Below are positions 1 to 6,132 of a stretch of 8,294 nt of DNA, in pieces (the stretch's first letter is position 1; every line of letters begins with the position of its first letter). The notes under the pieces are model-generated. The model searched no databases. It was not told the origin of the DNA and saw nothing but the letters and a program-made list of their open reading frames with translations. Made by a program: the position numbers and the translations under genes. Source of the stretch: Chloroflexota bacterium (GTDB taxonomy: Bacteria > Chloroflexota > Limnocylindria > Limnocylindrales > CSP1-4); contig JAJYDP010000190.1 of assembly GCA_021777365.1 (NCBI GenBank), positions 1 to 8,294 of the forward strand, read 5' to 3'.

Positions 1-81
1 CCGCAGGGTGCCGTTCGCGGGACGCCGCGGCGCCGGGACGAGCCGGTCCGCCGCCTGGACCTCGGCGACCTCGTGACGCAT
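1..81 (-). CDS. Unidentified protein, first 27 codons only (runs off the left edge)
   Basis: An ATG at 81-79 opens six bases after the rny stop codon, and the frame stays open for 27 codons to the window edge. The visible peptide (MRHEVAEVQAADRL, then a stretch rich in Pro, Arg and Ala) matches no family I recognise. It does not look like the start of YmdB, the phosphodiesterase that follows rny in Bacillus and begins with a hydrophobic strand and a metal-binding Asp. There is no clear Shine-Dalgarno: the six-base spacer is CCGCCG, so translation would rely on coupling to rny. The short spacing and same strand favour a real co-transcribed gene, but 27 codons in high-GC DNA is weak proof. Confidence 0.4.
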   Translation of the reverse strand, partial: MRHEVAEVQAADRLVPAPRRPANGTLR

Positions 82-87
82 CGGCGG

Positions 88-1623
88 CTACTTGGCGTAC
101 TCGACGGCGCGGGTCTCGCGGATCACGGTGACCTTGATCTGCCCCGGGTAGGTCAGCGACTCCTCGATCTTCTTCACGATGTCGCGCGCCAGCCGCATCG
201 AGGCCAGGTCGTCGATCTCCTCGGGGCGCACCAGGATCCGCACCTCGCGTCCGGCCTGCACGGCGAACGAGCGTTCGACGCCCGGGAAGCCGTCGGCGAT
301 GGCCTGCAGGTCCTCGAGGCGCTTGACGTAGGCCTCCATCGACTCGCCACGGGCGCCGGGCCGGCTTGCGCTGATGGCGTCGGCGATCTGGACGATGGGC
401 GCCTCGACGCAGGCGTACTCCACCTCCTGGTGGTGCGCCGCGATGGCGTTCGTGACCCTCGGCGGGAGGCCGTTGCGCTGGGCGATCTGCCCGCCGATCG
501 AGGCGTGCGGACCTTCCACCTCGTGATCGACCGCCTTGCCGATGTCGTGGAGCAGCCCGCCCATCTTCGCGACCTGGATGTCGGCGCCGGTCTCGGCGGC
601 GATGATGGCCGCCAGGCGGCTGGTCTCGACCGCGTGCTTGAGCACGTTCTGGCCGTAGCTGGTGCGGTACTTGAGGCGGCCGAGCAGCTTGATGATCTCG
701 GGCGGAAGTCCCGGCACGCCCGCGTCGTAGGCGGCCTGCTCGCCGGCCTGGCGCATGATGACGTCGACCTCGGCACGTGCCTTGGCGACCACTTCCTCGA
801 TCCGACCAGGGTGGATGCGGCCGTCCTGGATGAGCTTGGTGAGGGCCAGGCGAGCGACCTCGCGACGGACCGGGTCGAAGCCGCTGATCAGCACCGATTC
901 CGGGGTGTCGTCGATGATCAGGTCGATCCCGGTGGCCTGCTCGAGGGCCCGGATGTTGCGCCCTTCGCGCCCGATGATGCGACCTTTCATCTCGTCCGAC
1001 GGCAGGGGCACCACGGAGACCGTCATCTCGGCAGTGTGGTCGGCCATGATCCGCTGGATCGCGGTGACCACGATCTCGCGGGCGCGGTCCTCGGCCTCCT
1101 CGCGGGCCTGTCGTTCGATGGCCCGGGCGACGCGCACGGCGTCGTGCTCGGCCTCCTCGCGGACCTGCTCCAGCAGGACCGCCTTCGCCTCGTCGGCGGT
1201 CATCGTGCTCACGCGCTCGAGGGCGGCGACTTGCTCCTGCCGCGCCCGGCCGAGCGCATCGCGCTGCTCCTGAAGTTCGCGCTCGCGTTCGAGGAGCTTG
1301 CGATCCCGCTGCTCGAGCATGTCCGTACGCTGGTCGAGCTGTTCGTCCCGGCCCAGGAGCCGGCGCTCGAGCACGGTCCACTCCGCGCGCTTGGCCCGCT
1401 CCTCTTCTCCTGTCTCGCGCTGGAGACGGACCTGCTCGTCCTTGGCCTGGAGGATCAGCTCCTTCTGCTGGGTGCGCGCCTCCGCCACGATCCGCCCGGC
1501 CTTTTCCTGGGCGGCCCGCACGGCCTGCGCGGCCCACATCCCGCGCGCCACGAATCCGAGCGCGGCCCCGCCGACGATGACGACGATCGCCACCACCGCC
1601 AGGAGGACGGCGTTATCTGGCAT
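88..1623 (-). CDS. rny: Ribonuclease Y (membrane-anchored endoribonuclease)
   Basis: RNase Y is the endonuclease that starts mRNA turnover in bacteria lacking RNase E. It is tethered to the inner face of the membrane. The 511-residue product has the full family architecture. Residues 5-27 form one hydrophobic anchor. Residues 30 to about 195 are a charged Glu/Arg/Gln-rich coiled coil. A KH RNA-binding domain covers about 205-275, with its [12 protein letters not shown] loop at 214-225. An HD metal-dependent phosphohydrolase domain covers about 325-420, with candidate metal ligands H330, H359-D360 and D415; a conserved HH pair lies at 397-398. The length fits the usual size of about 520. The ATG at 1623 is chosen because GGGAGG lies five bases upstream and the hydrophobic anchor then begins at residue 5. 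An in-frame ATG at 1701 would add 26 residues encoded by a structured leader and lacks such a site. The gene follows recA and recX, as in other Gram-positive-like genomes. Confidence 0.97.
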   Translation of the reverse strand: MPDNAVLLAVVAIVVIVGGAALGFVARGMWAAQAVRAAQEKAGRIVAEARTQQKELILQAKDEQVRLQRETGEEERAKRAEWTVLERRLLGRDEQLDQRTDMLEQRDRKLLERERELQEQRDALGRARQEQVAALERVSTMTADEAKAVLLEQVREEAEHDAVRVARAIERQAREEAEDRAREIVVTAIQRIMADHTAEMTVSVVPLPSDEMKGRIIGREGRNIRALEQATGIDLIIDDTPESVLISGFDPVRREVARLALTKLIQDGRIHPGRIEEVVAKARAEVDVIMRQAGEQAAYDAGVPGLPPEIIKLLGRLKYRTSYGQNVLKHAVETSRLAAIIAAETGADIQVAKMGGLLHDIGKAVDHEVEGPHASIGGQIAQRNGLPPRVTNAIAAHHQEVEYACVEAPIVQIADAISASRPGARGESMEAYVKRLEDLQAIADGFPGVERSFAVQAGREVRILVRPEEIDDLASMRLARDIVKKIEESLTYPGQIKVTVIRETRAVEYAK

Positions 1624-1795
1624 GTGAGCCTCCCGTCCAGCCCGCCGGCTGGAAGGTGGAATGGGTAGGTAGTGGTGCCGTGCGCTCCCACCTGGACGCA
1701 CGGGTCGCTCGGGCCAGAATTCGCGGCGCCACGATCGCTGGCCGAGCGCCCCGGCCGTTGAGTCACGCGCGCCGCACTATCGATCCGCCGCGAAG
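1624..1795 (-). promoter_or_regulatory. Structured 5' leader of rny with three hairpins
   Basis: This non-coding stretch between recX and rny contains three inverted repeats. From 5' to 3' on the transcript they are as follows. (1) 1738-1746 pairs with 1708-1717, nine base pairs with one bulged base and a 20-base loop. (2) CCGTGCG at 1678-1684 pairs with CGCACGG at 1697-1703, seven base pairs with a 12-base loop. (3) TCCAGCC at 1636-1642 pairs with GGCTGGA at 1647-1653, with a four-base loop, directly beside the rny Shine-Dalgarno. None is followed by a T tract, so none is a standard intrinsic terminator. The leader could serve in RNA stability, translational control or autoregulation by RNase Y; that role is inference. 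I recognise no known riboswitch class. Confidence 0.45.
1629..1634 (-). promoter_or_regulatory. Ribosome binding site of rny
   Basis: The minus strand reads GGGAGG followed by CTCAC and the ATG at 1623, a strong Shine-Dalgarno with five-base spacing. It decides the start of rny. A seven-base-pair hairpin (1636-1653) ends one base upstream of it, so accessibility could depend on local RNA structure. Confidence 0.8.
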
Positions 1796-1823
1796 CCTAT
1801 ACGCGCTCTCGATCTGGCGTCAA
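1796..1823 (-). promoter_or_regulatory. Candidate housekeeping promoter for rny
   Basis: TTGACG at 1823-1818 matches five of six bases of the -35 consensus. It is followed after 16 bases by TATAGG at 1801-1796, which matches four of six bases of the -10 consensus. An overlapping TAGGCT at 1799-1794 gives an 18-base spacer instead. The -35 overlaps the recX stop codon. The site lies in one of the few less GC-rich patches of the window and would give rny its own promoter with a leader of about 165 bases. Confidence 0.45.
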
Positions 1824-2458
1824 ACGTCCTCGAAGTCCTCGCCGGGGGTAACGCCGGTGAGCCAGGCCTCGGTCACCGCCCGGCACGTCCCGGGATCGAA
1901 CCCGTGGCGCGCGAGCAGGGCGTAGGCCTTCGCGCGGCGTCGCCGGGGGTCCGGCTCGCGGAGGAGGACCGCTGCGCGATGGCCGAGGATGCGCCGGGCG
2001 GCGAGTTCATCCGGGTCCGGGGTTGCTTCGGCGCTGTCGCCGCCCGAGGCCGGCGCCGTGCCCGTGGCCCGCTGGCTGCCCGGGAGGCGCTGTCCGTCGC
2101 CGGATGCGCGTCGCTCCTCCAGCACTGCGTCGACCACGTCCCGGTCCAGGCCCTTGAGGGTCAGCTCGCGGCGCAGCGCCGCCTCGCCGCGGGGATGCGC
2201 GCGGTCGCGGCTCTCCACCCAGGCACGCGCGAACGCTCCGTCGTCCAGGTAGCCGAGCTCGGCGAGGCGCCCCAGCACCTCCTCGACCAGTGGTGGGGGG
2301 TATCCGGCATGGGTCAGCCGGCGTCGCGTCTCGGCGACGCTGCGCGGGCGGGCCTCAAGGAACCGGGCCGCGGCGTCCATTACCGCCCCAACATCGGTCA
2401 GTGCGGCCCGTCGCTCGCGTACCTCGGCCCGCGACGCGGGCGTGCTCCGGCGGCTCAT
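1820..2458 (-). CDS. recX: Regulatory protein RecX
   Basis: RecX binds RecA filaments and modulates, usually inhibits, RecA activity. The 212-residue product shows the tandem three-helix repeats of the family. Repeat one is at about 30-84, ending in the typical LAELGYLDDGAFARAWVESR segment. Repeat two is at about 88-115 (RGEAALRRELTLKGLDRDVV). Repeat three is at about 150-200, including the pattern KAYALLARHGFDPGTCRAV. Between repeats two and three, residues 116-149 form a Gly/Ala/Ser/Pro-rich linker of low complexity that looks like an insertion relative to compact RecX proteins. The ATG at 2458 is the first in-frame ATG after the recA stop. It has no good Shine-Dalgarno, and a second ATG at 2382 (residue 26 or 27) is a fallback. 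The gene lies 151 bases downstream of recA on the same strand, the usual recA-recX arrangement. Confidence 0.9.
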   Translation of the reverse strand: MSRRSTPASRAEVRERRAALTDVGAVMDAAARFLEARPRSVAETRRRLTHAGYPPPLVEEVLGRLAELGYLDDGAFARAWVESRDRAHPRGEAALRRELTLKGLDRDVVDAVLEERRASGDGQRLPGSQRATGTAPASGGDSAEATPDPDELAARRILGHRAAVLLREPDPRRRRAKAYALLARHGFDPGTCRAVTEAWLTGVTPGEDFEDV

Positions 2459-2609
2459 CGGTGCGATAGGAGCGGCCCGGACAACCGCTGCGGGCGCGCG
2501 GTCCAGGCCCTGGGGACGCGGCGCACGAGGTGCCCCATCACGCCGGCCGTCACTCGGCCGCCTCGGCCGCGGCCCGACCCCGGCGAACGCGGCTCGCGCT
2601 CGACGACCG

Positions 2610-3698
2610 TCACTCTGCTTCGGCGATCCCCTCGACCGGCAGCTCGATGCTGGCGACCTTGGCGCGGATCTCGGTCTCCAGCTGCTGCGCGACGTCCGCG
2701 TTCTGCCGCAGGAACTCCTTCGCGGCCTCGCGCCCCTGTCCGAGCCGGGTCTCGCCGTAGGTGAACCAGGCACCCGTCTTGTCCACGGTCTCCGTGGCCA
2801 CACCCACGTCGAGCAGGCCCCCCTCCCGGGAGATCCCGGTCCCGTACATCACGTCGAACTCGGCGACGCGGAACGGCGGGGCGACCTTGTTCTTCACGAC
2901 CTTCACGCGGACCCGGCTGCCCACCGGCTCTGTGCCCTGCTTGATGGTCTCGATGCGGCGCATGTCGAGCCGCACGCTCGCATAGAACTTCAGCGCGCGT
3001 CCGCCGGGGGTGGTCTCGGGGTTGCCGAACATGACCCCGATCTTCTCGCGGAGCTGGTTGGTGAAGACCAGCGCGGTGTTGGAGCGGCTCACCGCGCCCG
3101 TCAGCTTCCGGAGTGCCTGGCTCATCAGCCGCGCCTGGATGCCGACGAACGAGTCCCCCATCTCGCCCTCGATCTCCGCCCGGGGGACGAGCGCCGCGAC
3201 CGAGTCGATCACCACGCAGTCGACGCCGCCGGACCGGATCAGCGTCTCGGTGATCTCGAGCGCCTGCTCGCCCGTGTCTGGCTGGCTGACGAGCAGCTCG
3301 TCCACGTTGACGCCACACGCCTTGGCGTACTTCGGGTCCAGCGCGTGTTCGACGTCGATGAAGGCCACCACGCCGCCCCGACGCTGCGCCTCGGCCAGGA
3401 CGTGCTGGCACAGCGTGGTCTTGCCGGAGGATTCCGGTCCGAACACTTCGGTGATCCGGCCACGGGGGATGCCGCCGACGCCCAGCGCCAGGTCCAGCGC
3501 GATCGAGCCGGTGGGGATCGAGTCGACCTGCTGCCGCTCGCGGGAGCCGAGCCGCATGATCGAGCCGCGCCCGAACTGCTTCTCGATCGCGAGGATCGCG
3601 GCGTCCACGGCGCGCGTGCGCTCGCCGATCGCCTTGTCTCCCGTCGCGTCTCCGTTGCGCGTCGCGCCGGCCGCCTGACCGGACCCCGTGATGGCCAT
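2610..3698 (-). CDS. recA: Recombinase RecA
   Basis: RecA is the ATP-dependent strand-exchange protein and the co-protease that triggers LexA self-cleavage. The 362-residue product is full length. Walker A is GPESSGKTT at 87-95, Walker B is CVVIDS at 161-166, the L1 loop region is at about 177-184, and the L2 loop starts at TNQLREKIG (213-221) and extends to about 233. The acidic C-terminal tail ends in EGIAEAE. Relative to E. coli RecA, the N terminus carries about 20 extra residues before the conserved [18 protein letters not shown] block; they are Gly/Ala/Thr-rich and probably disordered. The ATG at 3698 is supported by an upstream purine-rich GGGAGAG and by the stop codon of the preceding small gene 35 bases away. 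No intein is present. I found no GAAC-N4-GTTC LexA site in front of it or in front of the small gene. Confidence 0.98.
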   Translation of the reverse strand: MAITGSGQAAGATRNGDATGDKAIGERTRAVDAAILAIEKQFGRGSIMRLGSRERQQVDSIPTGSIALDLALGVGGIPRGRITEVFGPESSGKTTLCQHVLAEAQRRGGVVAFIDVEHALDPKYAKACGVNVDELLVSQPDTGEQALEITETLIRSGGVDCVVIDSVAALVPRAEIEGEMGDSFVGIQARLMSQALRKLTGAVSRSNTALVFTNQLREKIGVMFGNPETTPGGRALKFYASVRLDMRRIETIKQGTEPVGSRVRVKVVKNKVAPPFRVAEFDVMYGTGISREGGLLDVGVATETVDKTGAWFTYGETRLGQGREAAKEFLRQNADVAQQLETEIRAKVASIELPVEGIAEAE

Positions 3699-3733
3699 GC
3701 TGTGCTCTCTCCCGTCCGGGGCCGAGGACCGCG

Positions 3734-3895
3734 TCAGGCCTCTTCCGTCTCCTCCTCGGTCCGCGGCTTGCGTCGCGGCTTGATCACCTCGACGTTCTGC
3801 GGCGGGGCGTCGAGGAGCGGCTGGATACGGGCCTTCGACGTCGTTTCCTTCGGCTTCTTCTTGACTTCGCGGTGAGGGCGATTCTTGGTTCCCAT
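3734..3895 (-). CDS. Small charged protein of unknown function upstream of recA
   Basis: This encodes a 53-residue protein that begins [20 protein letters not shown]. The first half is strongly basic, the middle is hydrophobic and Pro-containing ([13 protein letters not shown]), and the end is acidic (EEETEEA). There is no signal peptide or membrane segment, and it is probably disordered. The start at 3895 is chosen because GGAGG lies seven bases upstream at 3907-3903; an in-frame ATG at 3916 lacks such a site. It sits 54 bases after tgt and 35 bases before recA on the same strand, so it is probably co-transcribed with recA. Short Lys-rich proteins with an R-E-x-K-K-x-P-K motif occur in several phyla as conserved hypotheticals; that is recollection, not a search. 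Function unknown. A nucleic-acid or ribosome contact would suit the charge but is only a guess. Confidence 0.75.
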   Translation of the reverse strand: MGTKNRPHREVKKKPKETTSKARIQPLLDAPPQNVEVIKPRRKPRTEEETEEA

Positions 3896-3896
3896 G

Positions 3897-3907
3897 CCTC
3901 CACCTCC
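3897..3907 (-). promoter_or_regulatory. Ribosome binding site of the small gene before recA
   Basis: The minus strand reads GGAGGTGGAGG, then a single C and the ATG at 3895. The first GGAGG has a seven-base spacing, which is near ideal. The second is too close to act, so the doubling is probably incidental. The site is among the strongest in the window and is the main reason to accept the short gene and its start. Confidence 0.7.
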
Positions 3908-3949
3908 GCGGTGCACCGCCAGCGTAGACGGTGCATGTCGACTGTGACT

Positions 3950-5299
3950 TCACCCCACCTTCGTGCCAGCTTGGCTGTCACTTCTCCGGGGGGCATCGAG
4001 ATCATCGGGGACGCGGCGTGCGAGCTCCTCGTGCCTGAACTGGTGGAGCGTTCCGGCCTCGATGGCCTGCCGGAGCCGTGCCATGAAGTCTAGGGTGAAG
4101 GTCAGGTTGTGACAAGTTGCGAGCCGGTACGCCAGCAGCTCCTCGGCGCGGAAGAGGTGCGCCAGGTACGCCCGCGAGAAGCTCCTGCAGAGCCGGCAGG
4201 GGCAGCCTTCCAGCACCGGCCGGGGGTCGTCGAGGAACCGGGCGTTGCGGATGTTGAGCCGGCCGCCGGGGACCCACAGCGTGCCGTTCCGGGCCACGCG
4301 CGCGGGCAGCACCGAGTCGAAGAGATCGATGCCGCGGTCCACCGCATCGAGCATGTCGAGGGGAGAGCCGAGCCCCATCAGGTAGCGTGGTCGTGGATCG
4401 TCGGCGAGCAGGGGGATCGCGACGTCGAGCGCCGCGCGACGCTGCGTCGGCGTCTCGTCGCCGGCCAGCCCCCCGATGCAGATCCCGTCGAACGGGAGCG
4501 TCGCGATGGCCCGGGTGGAATCGGCGCGAAGGTCGGGCTCCAGCCCGCCCTGCACGATCCCGAACAGCGCCTGGTCCTCCCGCCGGTGCGCCGCCAGCGA
4601 TCGTTCCGCCCAGGCGTGCGTTCGGCGCATCGCGTCGGCCACCTCCGAGCGGGTCGAGGCATGGGGTGGCACCGGGTGGTCGAGCGCGACGGCCACGTCC
4701 GACCCGAGCGCCTCCTGCACGGCGATCGAGTGCTCCGGCGTGAAGCGGTGCGTGGATCCGTCGAGGTGCGAACGGAAGGTCACCCCGTCCTCGTCGATCT
4801 CCCGCAGATCGGCGAGGCTCACCACCTGGAATCCGCCGCTGTCGGTGAGGATCGGTCCGTCCCAGGCCATGAACGCGTGCAGGCCGCCGAGCCTGGCGAT
4901 CCGCTCGTGCCCGGGGCGCAGGTAGAGGTGGTACGTGTTGGCGAGGATCATCCGCGCGCCCACCTCGCGCAGGTCGTCCGGATCGAGCGCCTTGACCGTC
5001 GCGTTGGTTCCCACCGGCATGAAGGTGGGGGTCTCCACCACGCCGTGCGGCAGGGTCAGGCGCCCGCGCCGGGCACGCGTCGGCACCTGGGGGTGGTCGC
5101 TCGCGTCGGCGCGGCCCACCCCGAGTGCGCCCGAGGCCGCGCGCCCGGGCGCGTCGAGCGTGTCGATCGTGTCGGGCGCGCCGACGGACGGCAGCACCTC
5201 GAAGCGGAGCGGTCGCCCGAGGGGCGCCCACACGCTCAGGGGGGCCACGCCACCGCCGGCTTCCGCCGTCCGTGCATTCCCCGCTCTCGTACGGCTCAC
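3950..5299 (-). CDS. tgt: tRNA-guanine transglycosylase (Tgt)
   Basis: Tgt swaps guanine 34 of GUN-anticodon tRNAs for a 7-deazaguanine base, usually preQ1, on the queuosine pathway. The 449-residue product has the TIM-barrel motifs. The general acid/base is D153 in LTDSGGFQ. The base-binding residues include D207 and GIVQGG at 247-252. The nucleophile is D328 in LFDSVLPAR. Zinc ligands are C366, C368, C371 and H397 in the C-x-C-x2-C...H pattern. The start is a GTG at 5299 that overlaps the permease stop codon (GTGA). Other in-frame GTG codons, for example at 5248, are possible. The family N-terminal strand (LRFEVL, 31-36) is separated from the ARRGRL block (76-81) by about 35 extra residues rich in Ala, Gly and Asp. 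Pocket residues differ from typical preQ1 enzymes: a Pro at 209 where Cys is usual, and GGLAGDE at 276-282 where GGLAVGE is usual. No queA is adjacent. Confidence 0.96.
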   Translation of the reverse strand: MSRTRAGNARTAEAGGGVAPLSVWAPLGRPLRFEVLPSVGAPDTIDTLDAPGRAASGALGVGRADASDHPQVPTRARRGRLTLPHGVVETPTFMPVGTNATVKALDPDDLREVGARMILANTYHLYLRPGHERIARLGGLHAFMAWDGPILTDSGGFQVVSLADLREIDEDGVTFRSHLDGSTHRFTPEHSIAVQEALGSDVAVALDHPVPPHASTRSEVADAMRRTHAWAERSLAAHRREDQALFGIVQGGLEPDLRADSTRAIATLPFDGICIGGLAGDETPTQRRAALDVAIPLLADDPRPRYLMGLGSPLDMLDAVDRGIDLFDSVLPARVARNGTLWVPGGRLNIRNARFLDDPRPVLEGCPCRLCRSFSRAYLAHLFRAEELLAYRLATCHNLTFTLDFMARLRQAIEAGTLHQFRHEELARRVPDDLDAPRRSDSQAGTKVG

Positions 5300-6132
5300 C
5301 CCGTGATCTCAGCGCGCTCCAGCACGATGGCCGACAGCACCGCGGAGGCGACGAGGTACGCGAGCACGAGCACGAGGGCGGCCCTCTGGTCGATGGTGTA
5401 ACGGCTCATCTGCCCGCCCGTCGCGAGCGAGGCGGTTGGGTCGCGCAGCAGCGAGCTCACCACGCTGAACGGCAGGTACCGGACGTATTCGGGCCAGAAG
5501 CTGACCGCGAAGGACTCGACGAAGTAGATGCCGATGCCGACCCCGAGCCCGGCCAGCTGGCTGCGCGCCAGGGTGGCGATGGCAAACCCGATGGCGGCCT
5601 GCTCCGCGAGCGCCAGCCAGCTGCGGGCGAGCAGCGACGGCAGGGTGCCGAGGGTGGAGGCATCCCCCAGGCCGGCGAGCCCGAAGCCGGCCAGACCGGC
5701 GGCGATCGCCACGGCCGCGACGCCCACGGCGAAGGCTATCAGCGAGGCGGGGACGAGCAGCACCAGCACGGCCGCGAGCTTGGCGAGGATGTAGCCGCTG
5801 CGGCTCTCGCCGCGTGAGACCGCGACCTTGACCATCCCCCAGCCCCAGTCGGCACCCGCGGCGGCCGCACCGTAGGCGATCGCGAAGAGTCCGCCGATGC
5901 TGGCGACGAAGCTGACCACGCCGGCGTACGCACCGGGAAACTCGAGCATGGAGCGGATCGCCGCCTCTGCCTGCGGGCCGCCGCCCTGCTCGGCCGGCAG
6001 CTGGGTCATGGTCCTGTAGCTCGCCCCCACGGCCAGGAACAGCAGCAGGAGGATCCCCAGGAAGATGCCGAGGGTGATGAATGTGGCCGGGCGCTTCGCG
6101 AGCTTGCGGAGCTCGCCCTGCAGCAGGCGCAT
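5296..6132 (-). CDS. ABC-2 type transporter permease
   Basis: This is the membrane subunit paired with the ABC ATPase encoded just upstream. The 278-residue product begins with a short basic amphipathic segment (LQGELRKLAKRP). It has about six hydrophobic segments, at roughly 17-37, 70-92, 115-145, 172-190, 192-212 and 251-271. The Gly/Arg-containing loop after the second segment (GMVKVAVSRGESRSGYI) is the pattern seen in ABC-2 exporters of the bacitracin/lantibiotic-resistance and Nos/Gld-like groups. The ATG at 6132 shares one base with the ATPase stop codon and has GGGAG seven bases upstream. A GTG at 6135 is an in-frame alternative with a four-base overlap. The overlap implies translational coupling and a stoichiometric complex. 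The transported substrate cannot be read from the sequence; drug or peptide export, or membrane-stress resistance, would be typical. Confidence 0.88.
   Translation of the reverse strand: MRLLQGELRKLAKRPATFITLGIFLGILLLLFLAVGASYRTMTQLPAEQGGGPQAEAAIRSMLEFPGAYAGVVSFVASIGGLFAIAYGAAAAGADWGWGMVKVAVSRGESRSGYILAKLAAVLVLLVPASLIAFAVGVAAVAIAAGLAGFGLAGLGDASTLGTLPSLLARSWLALAEQAAIGFAIATLARSQLAGLGVGIGIYFVESFAVSFWPEYVRYLPFSVVSSLLRDPTASLATGGQMSRYTIDQRAALVLVLAYLVASAVLSAIVLERAEITG

Noticed and set aside
73..1668. Long plus-strand open frames opposite rny, recA, tgt and ruvB (for example 73-1668, 2442-3875, 4109-5401, 7021-8244)
   Set aside because: They lie exactly opposite genes with clear family motifs. Their products are Asp/Arg/His/Leu-rich without recognisable domains, as expected from the antisense frame of high-GC codons.
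1624..1701. Extending rny upstream to the ATG at 1701
   Set aside because: The added 26 residues would be encoded by the hairpin-rich leader and would precede the membrane anchor. The GGGAGG site fits only the ATG at 1623.
1636..1746. Intrinsic terminators after recX
   Set aside because: The hairpins are present, but none is followed by a T tract in the direction of transcription, so a structured leader is the better description.
3699..3953. Extending recA upstream through the open frame to 3953
   Set aside because: This would overlap the small gene in another frame and add 85 Arg/Pro-rich residues not found in RecA. The ATG at 3698 gives a normal protein.
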